This document shows, piece by piece, positions 18,851 to 52,120 of a DNA stretch of 62,000 nt (its first letter is position 1; every line of letters starts with the position of its first letter). The notes beneath the pieces are model-generated. The model had not been told where the DNA came from. It did no database searches and saw only the letters and a program-made list of their open reading frames with translations. The stretch spans positions 4,885,702 through 4,947,701 of the forward strand of contig RPFO01000022.1 of the NCBI GenBank assembly GCA_009746045.1, written 5' to 3'. The position numbers and the translations under genes are program-made. This DNA is from Mesostigma viride (Eukaryota > Streptophyta > Mesostigmatophyceae > Mesostigmatales > Mesostigmataceae).

Positions 18851-19629
18851 CTGAGCTGACCTCTTTCTATGGTCGGCTGTCTCGCTTTTATTCTTGTCAG
18901 CTCTTCCACTCGGTTGGCGCCCATTGGCATGGGCTGTGGACCTCAAACACTGCTGTAGCTGATCCCTCCGCCTAGGAGAGGGGTTCTTGTAGAAAGCAGC
19001 TGGGAGTTACCGAGTACAGAACACCTCAACGCAGCCTAGGGGAAGAGTTGCGGCTTAAAGTGACGGGGAGTTAGAGCGCTCAGAACACTTTAGGGTACAG
19101 TTGACTTACAGAGCGACTAGACGATCAGGGCTTGCTATGTACAGCGGTGGGAGCTACCTCGCTGAAAGCAGGTCAGCTGATTGACCCATAGACTCACAAG
19201 TAAACCATGTTCAGCTGATTGACCCATAGACTCACAAGTTAACCATGCTGATTGACCAATTGACTCACAAGTAAACCATGTTCAGTTTGATAGAGGGGAT
19301 AATGTCTCGCCCTGCGGTCTGCGCCATGCTGCGGTACGCTACTTTCTCGCTATGCGTCCACACTTCACTTTCTCGCCATGCGTCCACACTTCACTTTCTC
19401 GCCATGCATACACACTTCCCTTCATTGTCATACATAAGTTCGAGGCATCGTCGCCGATTTCTGATGAGATTGTTTTACAACCGCCACTTCACCTGGTGCG
19501 TCTACTGATCATGCCTCTTTTGACCATGGGCCCTTTTTTCTCGCTTTCGCCACTCTTTTCTGCCACTTCTTTTTGCTCCTTTTCTGCCCTTTTTCTGCCC
19601 TTTCCCCTTGTCTACGGCACCCGGCACAG
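18851..19629. other. 5' region of the MurE gene; start exon not found
   Basis: It contains a local repeat of GCTGATTGACCCATAGACTCACAAGT (19178-19275) and a repeat of CATGCGTCCACACTTCACTTTCTCGC (19340-19405). A long pyrimidine-rich tract at 19550-19610 leads to the acceptor AG at 19628-19629. The start codon of MurE should lie upstream of that acceptor, but I could not identify it. Confidence 0.4.
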
Positions 19630-42099
<22,470 letters not shown>

Positions 42100-42850
42100 A
42101 GGGTGGGCCTGTCTGCCTCTCTAAAGTGTTACCTGGAATGCACAGCAGGCTGCTACTTGGAATGCACTGCAGGGCCGAGGTGGAACTGCCCTGATGCATC
42201 AAGACGTTGGTGTTGTGATATTTGTAAACGCCGTGTCTGTGCATGTCGCAGTTAATGTGTTCCCAGTTGTCTAGGAGTTGTACATGACCACTTTCTCTGG
42301 CATGCTGTTTGCATACCCATGAGTATGCACTGTGCACTGTTATATATCATGAGTGTGCAGTATCATATATCATGCGGTACCGGCAGATCAGCTGCATACC
42401 AGGACAAGACAAGTAAAACACGCTGGAGGGTGTTTACTTCAGGTTAACTCAATCGCTACATATGGACCACTGTGCACGGTCCATCATGAAAGTCACACTT
42501 AGTTTTTCATCATTGACATGCTGTGGTGCCCGCCCATGCGGCTCATATGTACACCGATCGTTGTGATTTTACCACATGTGTTCATAGAATATTTTTCCGC
42601 GCGAACTTCCCCTCACTTGAAAAGTTTGGACAGGATTGTAAAGGACCATTTGATGCTGAAAATGTTGTGGGGGCGATTTCCAAAGGGGTGGCAAGCATAT
42701 AATTATTCCATACGTGTACAAATTATCAATGAGACAACAAATTATGTTTGCATGGACAAGTGCATCGAAGACATTGTCACGTGCAAGAACTCTATTAGTA
42801 TAGCACAAAGTTCTTCTCAATGAAGTGGGTGGTACATGACCGGATTTATT
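42100..42850 (+). other. 3' flank of the MurE gene; no gene seen
   Basis: This is sequence after the stop TAG at 42097-42099 and probably contains the 3' UTR. A short duplication (TGGAATGCAC at 42134 and 42158) and TATCATGAGTGTGCA/ATATCATG repeats near 42345-42375 are visible. Confidence 0.4.
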
Positions 42851-43175
42851 CATTCATTCATTCATCCATCCATCCATCCATCCATCCATCCATCCATCCA
42901 TCCATCCATCCATCCATCCATCCATCCATCCATCCATCCATCCATCCATCCATCCATCCATCCATCCATCCATCCATCCATCCATCCATCCATCCATCCA
43001 TCCATCCATCCATCCATCCATCCATCCATCCATCCATCCATCCATCCATCCATCCATCCATCCATCCATCCATCCATCCATCCATCCATCCATCCATCCA
43101 TCCATCCATCCATCCATCCATCCATCCATCCATCCATCCATCCATCCATCCATCCATCCATCCATCCATCCATTC
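42850..43175. repeat. (ATCC)n microsatellite
   Basis: More than 300 bp of ATCC tetramer bounded by ATTC variants on both sides. The Ile-His-Pro-Ser and Trp-Met-Asp-Gly polymers it encodes are not genes. Confidence 0.97.
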
Positions 43176-43184
43176 ATGCATTCA

Positions 43185-44727
43185 TGCATTCATCGCCACG
43201 AGCAACGAGCCACGAGCGGACATGGCTGACGGCGGAGCTCAGAACTTTTGCGTCTGAGCCCCAAATGCAGTCAGAACACTTGCAACCGATGCGTCTTTTC
43301 TAGGCGGCGCATCTGCTACTACCATCGGTTACAGCTGTAACGCAGTATTGAGACCAGCCTGCAGCTATTACGTACGCAAAGCACCACGGTGTCTTTCTAA
43401 GACGCATCGTACGCTGATATATTTTCCCGACGCCATTACGAACTATTATGGCCAGCAAACGCTCCTCCGCGCAACGCAGCCTGGCGACTGAGCTCGGCCC
43501 TGAAAATACGTCTGCAGCTCCGCGGCTTCAGCTTCGCCCACCGGCCCAGAAGGCAGTGGCGCCACTATATATATAGCCGGGCACCATCGGCGACGTCGGG
43601 CACCATCGTGTGGTGCCCTTTGTCCCGGCTGGAGGAGTTTGGGGCCATGGGGCCCCTGACCTCCGCCTTCTTCAAGGAGTGTTGCCGGCTCCGGGAGGAC
43701 CGGCTGGACCTGGAGGGCCAGCGGGCCCCATGGTCGGCGCGGACCTGGACGTCATATTGGCGTCAGCGCTTGTCGGTGGCGCTGACTCGGGCCATGGCTG
43801 ACATCATGCTCCGCCGTACGCGGGCTGATTTTGCGGTGCAGCTGGGCTATTAGTAGGTTCCTCCCGTTAGGAGTTTCCATTGGTCTTATCGTAGTATAGA
43901 GCTTTGACATGGCTCTGTATATAGAATTATAGCTGGGCGTTTGCTTTGGTTTGAGTGATTTCACTCTGCTGTAAGTAATTATATTTTTAATATATATAGC
44001 CAAGCTCTAGTGGTCGCCCAGCCCCCTTCCGGGCTCGCATCGCCCGCAGCGTCGCCTGAGCCCAAGCGCAGTCGCCCTGCCGAGCCGAGCTGGGACGAGC
44101 TCGACTTTGACGCCAGCCAGCCCGGCTTTTTTGACAAGCTCAACGAAGACCGCATCCTGAGCTACGTGTTCTGGGGATCACACGCCTCGCTTATCGAACT
44201 GTGCAAACAGCTCTTCCACCAGGCTCGCCTCGTCGATTCCTGCCTTCGGAAGCGCCCATACGAATACATCCTCACCGCCCACCGCCCCCGGCTGCAAACA
44301 TACGCGCTCTTCTCCCTCCTTGGCCGCTCCATGGGGGAGCTCTGCCCCCCCAATTAAGCCCCTCACCGCCACCTTGACCGAATCCTCCATTCGCCCACTC
44401 CTTAAGGAGGCCCTCGAGCAGCACGTGGCCCCCATCGCTGCAGATGTGGCGGCCATGGGTAGCTAGCACGCTGACTGCCGAGCTCCCCCCGCCTCCTCAG
44501 ACTCCACCATCTCCACCGCCACCTCCACCCTCCTCGCCTCCTCAGGAGGTGGGCCACCGCCACCCCCCCCTCCGCCGCCACCATCACCGCCCAGCTGGAG
44601 CCGCGACATCGACCAGCGCCTCAAGGACAATGCCATCGCCATCGAGGTCCCGACCTGCAAAACACCGCAGGCCTCACGTTGTGTGTGGGGGTTGCGGCAC
44701 AGTGTAGCCGGCATACCCGCGTAATTA
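43185..44727 (+). mobile_element. ORF1-type retrotransposon copy, interrupted by a nested insertion
   Basis: The 5' end matches the start of the element at 47076 (CTTTCTAAGACGCA, then GCCAGCAAACGCTCC, CGCAACGCAGCCTGGCG). The reading frame resumes at 44010 as VVAQPPSGLASPAASPEPKR and continues through the N-terminal domain (LIELCKQLF, LFSLLGRSMGELCPPN) to a stop at 44355-44357; a shifted frame holds LLKEALEQHVAPIAADVAA. The copy stops near 44727 at the tail of the minus-strand element. It is broken by frameshifts and by the insertion at 43579-43991. Confidence 0.78.
43579..43991 (+). mobile_element. Nested 413-bp retroelement insertion with 10-bp target duplication
   Basis: ATATATAGCC occurs at 43569-43578 and 43992-44001. 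The insert carries the end of a reading frame (43608-43853: WCPLSRLEEFGAMGPLTSAF, REDRLDLEGQRAPWSARTW, MADIMLRRTRADFAVQLGY) and a short AT-rich 3' end without the CAAC hairpin. A related, decayed sequence lies on the minus strand at 45890-46160. The protein is not recognised. Confidence 0.72.
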
Positions 44728-45600
44728 ATTAATTTAATTAATTAATTAAACTCGTGCTCCCGTTGGGGAGTCACGGAGCACCGAAGTGCTTTTAATCCCT
44801 GTGTGTGCACAACAGGAGAAAGGGCAGAGACCCCCAGTCTCCTTCATGCCTAGCTAAGGCATGCGGCACAGCTGCATTCGGGGGTTAGTTATTAGCTAAA
44901 CGGACACGCTAACGATCCGGCAATCTGTGGGTGCAATAAGACCCATGTGAGCATGGCATAACAAGGAGCGTGGGCGAGTAAACTGATCATAGCCAAGACG
45001 TAGCATGCAGCTGTACAATGCGTACTACTTAGCTAAGGCTACATGGCTGGTTGTGTACCGTGCCGGTTAGCGGTGCGTGCACGTGACTAGGTATGTTGGC
45101 ACGGCTAGGCAAACGTTCTAAGCATGGCTGCCATAGCGGCAGTGACTACCAATGGATACAAGCTAGGGCTATATTAGCTAGTCTAGCCCGCGGGGGGCGT
45201 CCACATCTTGTCGTTGATCATCAGGTCCCCGCCCCTCCAGTACACCTCAAGGCTTCTGGGGGTCCTGCTTGTGGCGGAGGTATTCCGGCCACAGGTCGCG
45301 TCGCTGCTGCTGCCGAGCGGGGGTCAGGTTGTCGTCCAGCGTCCAGGTGAGGTCGTGCAACCGCTTGCGACGAGAGAGGAACCGCTGCATGGTTGTCCTC
45401 ACGGGAGGGGAAGGTGAGCAGAACTGGTGGGGGAGCCGCCTTGTCCCGCGTAGGTCTTTTGTTAATCTTTTTCATGAACGCCGGCAGGGAAGACACTGGG
45501 ACTGGCGACATTGGGGCATGCCGGGCGTGCCCCGGGGCAGGCGACGGTGGACGGAGCCCTTGGGCCAAGCCAAGCCAAGCCAAGGAGCACTGCCTACATA
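44728..45600 (-). mobile_element. ORF1-only retrotransposon, 3' half, minus strand
   Basis: Read on the minus strand it gives the ORF1 C-terminal domain with frameshifts (KAAPPPVLLTFPSRED; counterparts of LDDNLTPARQQQRRDLWPEY and VYWRGGDLM), then a 3' UTR. It ends with the hairpin ACTCCCCAACGGGAGCACG and a (TTAA)n tail at 44728-44752. No reverse transcriptase lies between the ORF and the tail. Confidence 0.72.
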
Positions 45601-45638
45601 CTTTGAAAGTTATAATTACTTGACATCAGAGTGAAGGC

Positions 45639-45672
45639 TCCCAACGGAGTTATGTTACAATTCAATTCAATT
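45639..45672 (+). mobile_element. Minimal 34-bp retrotransposon 3'-end insertion with 12-bp target duplication
   Basis: CAGAGTGAAGGC is present at 45627-45638 and 45673-45684. Between the copies lie only the terminal hairpin (CTCC, CAAC, GGAG) and a (TTCAA)n tail. It is an extreme 5' truncation of the same family. Confidence 0.85.
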
Positions 45673-45889
45673 CAGAGTGAAGGCACCGGCCCTGATGATA
45701 ACAACTGATAATAAACAAAGCCGATGCTAACAAGAGATATCGGCCATGCGCGACAAAATAACTACAGCCGGCACATGTGGGACACTCGATCCACACCGCC
45801 GCCGGAATGAAGTAAAACGGCCTAATAACCGTACTGCGCCGCAATTTGAGCCCGCGTGCGGCGGAGCAAGATGTCAGCCGTATGTAGCC

Positions 45890-46160
45890 CGGGTAAGCGC
45901 GACTGAAAGTAGGCGAACGTTGGCGCCAGTATGACATCCAGGTCCGCGCCGACCAAGGGGCCCGGCCGCTGGCCCGGCCCTCCAGGTCCAGGCGGTCCTC
46001 CTGGAGCCGGCGCAGCTAGTGCTCACTCCGAAGCCGCAGCGGCGGTCCTGAAGGGTCGACCCTGCCGGCCCCGAAATTCTCCATGCGGACAAAAGGCACC
46101 ACACTGTGGTGCCCGACGTCGCCATCGGCCGCGAGCCTTGCTTGCACATTACAATTCGTT
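45890..46160 (-). mobile_element. Decayed relative of the nested element
   Basis: The minus strand matches the coding part of 43590-43800 (GACGTCGGGCACCA, GTGTGGTGCC, GACCTGGAGGGCC, GGCGCGGACCTGGA) with indels and frame changes. Confidence 0.65.
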
Positions 46161-46229
46161 CAATTAAGTGGCCCGCCGGAGCGGCTGTACAATGTTTCCC
46201 AGTAAGCGCGCTGCCAAGTGTACTTGTGG

Positions 46230-46465
46230 GCAAATTTTCAGGTACTTCGTCACTTCGAGGTACTAAAAATTAGGCTACGGTACGAATTCAGCGAATTTCA
46301 GCGAATTTTCAGTCGAACGAAAGGAAGTGACGCCAACTACCAAAAAGTTTCCGTTACGAATTTTCAGCCCAACACTCGCGCAAAATGAAGTGACGGCAAC
46401 TACCAAAACGTTTCCGTTACGAATTTTCAGTCCCGCACGCTTGCACAAGAGGAAGTGACGGCAAC
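46230..46465. repeat. Tandem repeat of about 70 bp, three decaying copies
   Basis: CGTTACGAATTTTCAG and GAAGTGACGGCAACTACC alternate, with copies near 46265, 46330 and 46395. A shorter GCGAATTTCA duplication sits at the left end. Confidence 0.85.
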
Positions 46466-47064
46466 CCGCTCAGCCCGATCCGCCGTGTAGCCCGCGGCCT
46501 GGGATGCACCAACCACACGGCTAAGAGCCAAGGGGCGAGCCACAGAAACCTCAATTCAATAAGCAAGTGCCGGACGCCTCCCTCGAAGTCCAGAACCACA
46601 ATGTCACTGGTCGGTGGTTGCCCAGGGGAGCTAGTAGAAAGCCGCGCCGGCCGCATCCTCAGACTGGATGTTCGCTTGGGGGAAAACGGACCGGACCGGC
46701 ATGGCGAGCGGCCACCATCAGGAGGATGTCCAGTGTGCAAGTACCAATTCTGATTCTGTTGGTCACTGCATTCATGGAGAATGATAAATTACGGGGATTA
46801 GATTGGCATGCAACATAGGGAAAACCCCGAAAAGAAGAAGAACCCTAAAGAAAATAATAGTAATCTGACACGGGCATGCAAGGATCACGCCAGGCCGCCA
46901 GCTGCACAAGGTACAACTAACTACATCACAAAACTACGACACGCAGCAACATCGCTGCCGGCCCACCAGGCCTGGGAGGGATCTAGACCAAATGGGTCGC
47001 GGCGTACAAAGTCGGCCCGGGTGCACGACTGCTATAATATATACCGCTTCGCCATGCCACATCC
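46466..47064. other. Sequence before the ORF1 element; no gene recognised
   Basis: Frames up to about 107 residues exist on the minus strand, but I recognise no family. It may be older mobile-element debris. Confidence 0.35.
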
Positions 47065-47075
47065 TTAGTAGAAGA

Positions 47076-49072
47076 TCCCACAAGAGTATGCAAAATTCCG
47101 GCCACGAGGTAGCCATGGCTGTCGGAGCTCATAACTTTCACGTTTGAGCACCGAATTTAGCCGTGAATATCACTATCGCTTCGTCTTTCTAAGACGCACA
47201 TGCTGATATAATTTTCCGAATCTAAAACGCAATATATGACGAGCAAACGCCCCCCGACGCAACGCAGTTTGGCGGATGCGCTCGGCCATGAAAACCCGTC
47301 TGCAGCTCAGGCTGCAGCTTCGCCAGGTCCGGCAGGCAGCAGTGACACTAGTCGTGCACTGGTGGTCGCCCAGCAACCTCCCGGGCTCAACGCCTCGCCC
47401 TCAGCATCGCCTGACCCTAAACGCGCCCGACAAACAGGAGGGTCTTCACGCCCCTCAGAACCGCGCTTTCGGCCCCGGCCTTTCCAGGTCGATGATTACG
47501 ACTGGGACAACATGCCCCCGACCGATGCTATGACATGCATCTTCTTCGGGGACAGTCTACGCTTCGCTTTACGACCTGTGCCTCCATCTCCACGACACCA
47601 ATCGCCTCCTCACCCCGAACGGCATCCGCTGGGTTAACATCCACCTGCTTTTCGGGACCACCCGCCCCGAACTCCAGCATACCCTTCTCAATAATTCCCT
47701 CCTCAAGCGCTCCGACGGGGAGATCTGGGCTCCATCCATCTCCGCCCCCACACTCCGTTCCATCCTGACGGAAGCCTTCCAGCAGCACGTGACCCCCCTT
47801 GCTGCCGACATTTCAGCAATCGGCGGCACGCTGACTGCTGAACTTCCTCACATTTCCACCGCCGCCGCCTCCACCTCCACCGCCGTTTCCGCCTTCACTG
47901 CCGACATCAAAGCCCAGCTCCTCGACCTCGACCAACGCCTTCAAGCCACCGCCACCGCCCTTGAGAGCTTGCATGACACCGCCGGCCTCACCGCCCAAGC
48001 GGTGCAGGAAATCGCTGCCCAGCCGGCACCTGCTGGCCCGGCCAGTGATGTTCCCTCCACCTGGGCGGACTTGCTTAAGCATCATACCACCTCCACCACC
48101 TCCACCATCGCGGCACAACTCAAGCAACAAGCCCTCGACCTTCGCGAGGAGGCCGAGATCGACAAGCGCAGCCACAACGTCATCGTCAAGCACCTCGACC
48201 AGCCGGCAGGTGAGACCCCGACGAGCCTTCTCACGGCACTCAAGCGCGACATTCTTGCCCCCATGCAACTCACTGGTGAGCTGCCGGACATGTCGGCTGT
48301 CCGCCTCCCCCGCGCGCGGGGTAAGGCTGGCCCGGCACCCGTGCTTCTCACCTTTAAGTCCATGGGGGACAAGCTGGCGTTCCTTAAATGCCGCAAGAAG
48401 CTCTCGGAGACTCGCTTCACGCTGGACGACGACTTGACCCTGGCCCAGCAACAGCGGCGACGCGAGCTATGGCCGACCTACCTTCAGCTCCGGCAGCGTG
48501 CAGGGGGGAAGCCGGTGTACTGGAGGGGGGCGGTCATCCACGTTGACCACAAGCCATGGCAGGCCCCCCCTGCCACCTCAGACTAGGGAACCTATACCAG
48601 TAGTGTAGATTAGTCAGGCCTAGCCTAGCATGTAGCCCACGTGCATGTGCGCCCATAATGGCCCCCATGGATGAGGCTTTCACTATTTAGCCGCGCCCAG
48701 CCTACAATGGGACCTCCCATGGATGCTGCATTAAGAATTTAGCCCTGCTATGCCTATGCAGGGAGTTACTCTCTGCTGAGATGCCATGTGTACACCAGCT
48801 ATAGCCTAGCCACATACCTTCCACCCCATATGTCATGCAGGCCTTCTACTAGGCCCTCTCCTCAAGCCCCCCCTGGGTGCCTGTGCTTGGTAAGGAGGCA
48901 TGAACCATCATGGCGGTGCAGGTGATCCTTGTGCACCCAGAGCAGGTGATAGTTCCATCCTCCACCTGCAGGTTGTAGCCCTGATTGTATTACAAACCCA
49001 TAGATGCCCCTTTCTCAGGGCTATGTGTTACATATGCTCCCAACGGAGCTATGATTTTAATTAATTAATTAA
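47076..49072 (+). mobile_element. ORF1-only non-LTR retrotransposon (HAL1-like), near-complete, with target duplication
   Basis: TTAGTAGAAGA is present at 47065-47075 and 49073-49083. Inside are a 5' UTR to 47235, ORF1 from 47236 to 48586, a 3' UTR with GGGAGTTACTCTCTGCTGAG, the terminal hairpin (GCTCC 49036-49040, CAAC, GGAGC 49045-49049) and a (TTAA)n tail. ORF1 begins MTSKRPPTQRSLADALG and contains an Ala/Thr-rich helical middle. Its conserved C-terminus has LPRARGKAGPAPVLLTF, FTLDDDLTLAQQQRRREL and VYWRGAVIHVDHKPW. One frameshift lies near 47560. There is no reverse transcriptase or endonuclease, so its movement must depend on another element. The C-terminal domain is inferred to bind nucleic acid. 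Confidence 0.85.
47789..48586 (+). CDS. ORF1-type protein of the retrotransposon, main open frame
   Basis: This 265-residue frame is the intact downstream part of ORF1. Residues 1-120 are Ala/Thr/Ser-rich with regular heptad-like Leu spacing (TADIKAQLLDLDQRLQATA), suggesting a coiled coil. Residues 120-190 contain WADLLKHHTTSTTSTIAAQL and RSHNVIVKHLDQ. Residues 190-265 hold the conserved block LAFLKCRKKLSETRFTLDDD...RRRELWPTYLQLR...VYWRGAVI, which recurs at 12050-12300 and, on the minus strand, 45190-45500. The upstream part (47236-47637) is in another frame. By analogy with ORF1 proteins of LINEs it should package the element RNA. Confidence 0.7.
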   Translation: MTPLAADISAIGGTLTAELPHISTAAASTSTAVSAFTADIKAQLLDLDQRLQATATALESLHDTAGLTAQAVQEIAAQPAPAGPASDVPSTWADLLKHHTTSTTSTIAAQLKQQALDLREEAEIDKRSHNVIVKHLDQPAGETPTSLLTALKRDILAPMQLTGELPDMSAVRLPRARGKAGPAPVLLTFKSMGDKLAFLKCRKKLSETRFTLDDDLTLAQQQRRRELWPTYLQLRQRAGGKPVYWRGAVIHVDHKPWQAPPATSD

Positions 49073-49083
49073 TTAGTAGAAGA

Positions 49084-49888
49084 CAGATCGGACGTTGGAC
49101 CGCCACGTGCCCCACTAGCCGGAATAGTCATGCGGATCTCACTTCGTACAGTACGATCAAAGCAGCTCGGATTCATATTCACATTCATTCACACGCCTCC
49201 GTTGCCTGAGACTCACGGGGTATATACCGACGTGCATGTTGAGTACAGTACCCGAAGTCCTGCGCATGCTGAGGTACAGTTTCATCCCTGTGTGTTTGAT
49301 TATAAGTGAGACCACTCATTGTTGGATGCACATCAAGAAGGGGGCACGCAACCCCCCCGGCCCTTCTCTCGTTACCAATTTGAATGCAGGTTCAGGTAAA
49401 CTGCTCACCGGTAGTAGAGTCTAGCAACTACGTACGAGCACGTGGGTGCACTTAAAGCAGCTCGGATGGGCCGGGATTATATCCGCATCTAGCGCATTAC
49501 AGGGTACGTTGGGGCATGATGCAGACGATCTTTATCGGTTTATGTAATATTTTTCTGATTGAGATTAGCAGCTAGATCATTAAATAATTAATAAATTAAA
49601 CTCGTGCTCCCGTTGGGGAGTCACAGAGCATTAACCCCGATGGATGGATGGATGGATGGGCGCATGCAATTCGATCTAATCTACAAAAATAGTCATATGT
49701 TCTATCTATGATGCTCGCGGCCCTAGGGGTCTTGGCTGGCATGCCTCCCTCGTTTGCAAACACGCTCCTTCCCCACCGCAGGGGGGCCTTGTAGCTAGAT
49801 CATACTCCGCGTGGCATGCATATGCACCTCACATGCACGTACTGAAACTTACTTGCGAATCAATCATCTGCCTCTGGATCACTTCATA
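49084..49888. other. Intergenic sequence with one retrotransposon 3'-end remnant
   Basis: No gene seen. At 49590-49640 a minus-strand remnant of the hairpin end (CTCGTGCTCCCGTTGGGGAG) with an AT-rich tail is present, followed by a short (GATG)n at 49640-49660. GCAGCTCGGAT recurs at about 49161 and 49457. Confidence 0.5.
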
Positions 49889-50150
49889 TCAAGGAGACAA
49901 CCAGCGCAGGCCAGAAATCGGGAGAATCCGGACCATGGTAGCTCGAGCCTAGTGCCGTTATCTTGTCGCGCATGTTCGAGTCGTTCAGGATGATGAATAT
50001 GAATGGTGATGGAAATGTGTAGCCTTGTGCATTGAAATTATGGCTGGCTTACGTGTAGAGCGACTAGAGCTAGGACCTAGACGGTGGGGCCGGAGACAGC
50101 TTGCTTGATCAGGGTGTGTGTTTCGAGCCTAACTGGCCGCGGGAGTGTCT
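49889..50150 (+). mobile_element. Short interspersed repeat, copy 1
   Basis: Starts TATCAAGGAGACAACCAGCG and ends GGAGTGTCTAG. It matches 59173-59426 along its length with few differences. TGGTAGCTCGAGCC (about 49936) and GTTCGAGTCGT (about 49974) resemble the A and B boxes of an RNA polymerase III promoter, so a tRNA-derived SINE is possible. No poly-A tail is present. Confidence 0.7.
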
Positions 50151-51240
50151 AGTGGTGAGCACCATTGCTTCGATCGCTCTCCCACCATTTACAAGGAAAT
50201 ACCCGCAAACGGATACATATAGTCGAACAAAATGCATGCATGTACACATATTCAAACCCTCCTACATGTATAAACATGCAGCTTTGTATATACGTCAAAA
50301 CTATGGCTGGCTAACATTCACAGCGAGACCTAAACGGTTTAGCTATACTTACAGCGTCCAGGCATAGTTCTCTCACTTCATATCGATCGTCGAGGCAGGC
50401 GCAAATAGTAAACCAAATGCTGCCTACTGCCAGTACGCGAAAAAAAAGAAAAGAAAAGAAAAGAAAAACAAAAAAACAAAAAAACAAAAAAACAAAAAAA
50501 CAAAAAAAAAAACAAAAAAACAAAAAAAAACAAAACGCGAACACTCATCGGACTCAGTTGTCTGACTAAGTACTACCAGCTCCTACAGTGTTCAAACTAG
50601 AAACGTCATTATGGACATCCAAATGATAACCCACTTACCATGAAAAACTCAATGACATTACATGAATTACATTATACTCTACTTACAGCTCCTAGAAATG
50701 CCATGAGCTGGACTTCGGGAGTGGAAATGTACATTGGAAGGTACGCACGGACGGTTGATGATCTATATACCCACTAGCATACAACTGGCTGGGACCACTC
50801 GTAGAACACTGGCGGTAGTGGCAACATGGGCAAGGCAGAACACCGACATGGCAGTAGATTCGTCACCAGGAAGGCAGCCAGCTAAGATTCCCGACATGCA
50901 ACGTGCACACAGTCTATGAACGTTCGCTGCTCCGCTTTCTTTGTGGGCCAGACTGTCCCACATCCGTGGGCCATGATCACAGGCGCCATCCATGGTAGAA
51001 AACGTGGAGTCAGTACTCACTACCATCGATGCGCACAACTATCTCATTGCATAGCCCGACAAGAGCCCCTTATCTGGCACGCCGTGTGGCCTAGCTAGAG
51101 CCTGGCAGGAACGTCACGAAGGCAGCCATCAAGGCACAGTCCCAGAACAACCTCGCGCCTCTTCAAAATGTGCACCAACGAGTAAACATGGTCATTGTGC
51201 ACCAAAAACAGCCACTTGTCCCGGTCATGCCCACCTCTTC
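50151..51240. other. Intergenic sequence with an A-rich repeat; no gene seen
   Basis: An (AAAAAAAC)n / AAAAG tract lies at 50439-50537. The flanking frames are short and not recognisable. Confidence 0.45.
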
Positions 51241-51296
51241 TAGTACAGCACAGGTCCGCCAGAGTTCATGAGAGTCCGCCAGAGGACCGCGCCGAG

Positions 51297-51372
51297 CCCC
51301 CCCCCCCCCCCCCCACCCCCCACCCAACATGATCCCAGCACTGCGCCCCCCCCCCCCCCCTTCCGCCCCCCG
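51297..51372. repeat. Poly-C tracts
   Basis: Runs of 16-17 C near 51297-51315 and 51342-51361, separated by CACCCAACATGATCC-like sequence. Confidence 0.9.
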
Positions 51373-51784
51373 GCAAACGATGCACTAGCACCTGCTTTTG
51401 CGAGCATGCTAGCAAAATCTTGCGCCATGCGCTGCTGCCTGCGCAGACGCCGAGTCATGGCCACTGTCCAACCCAGTAAATTTTTAGGGGTCTGAAGGCC
51501 ACGTTTCCAACCGGCCACAGAGAGCCAAGGTGAGAGACCCCTTGAACGTGAGGGGGCGGCCGCGAGGCGAGGCAGGCCAGTTTGGAAGGCATGCCGATGG
51601 CGAGGGGACGGCCGGCTTGGGTTGCGAACGGGCATACCACTGCCTCGCGGATGATTCAAGAGCAGGCGCATCTTTTCATGGGCCGCATCTTCCCGACGTC
51701 AGGCCTGAGTTGGTTGCGTCGATGATATTACCGTGGGGGCGCAGCAGGCGTGCCCATGGCGACGCACGCACGTGTAAACACTGG

Positions 51785-51786
51785 AT

Positions 51787-51881
<95 letters not shown>

Positions 51882-51906
51882 GGCACGCACGCACGCACGC
51901 ACGCAG

Positions 51907-51969
<63 letters not shown>

Positions 51970-52120
51970 CGAGCGCACGCAGAGCGGGCTCCATGCCGGC
52001 CACACTTCCGGTGATCACACTTCCGGTGATGCGTTGCATGACACTTCACCGGCCACACTTCACCGGTGATGCGTCGCACGACACTTCACCGGCCACACTT
52101 CACCAGTGATGTGTCGCACG
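51785..52120. repeat. (ACGC)n microsatellite and CACTTCACCGGCCA repeats
   Basis: (ACGC)n fills 51785-51975. From 52003 to 52115 the words CACTTCCGGTGAT, CACTTCACCGGCCA and GATGCGTCGCACGA recur two or three times. Confidence 0.93.

Noticed and set aside
51297-51372. Assembly gap filled with C
   Set aside because: The C runs differ in length and have readable sequence between them; similar runs occur in several places, so they look genuine, though exact lengths are uncertain.
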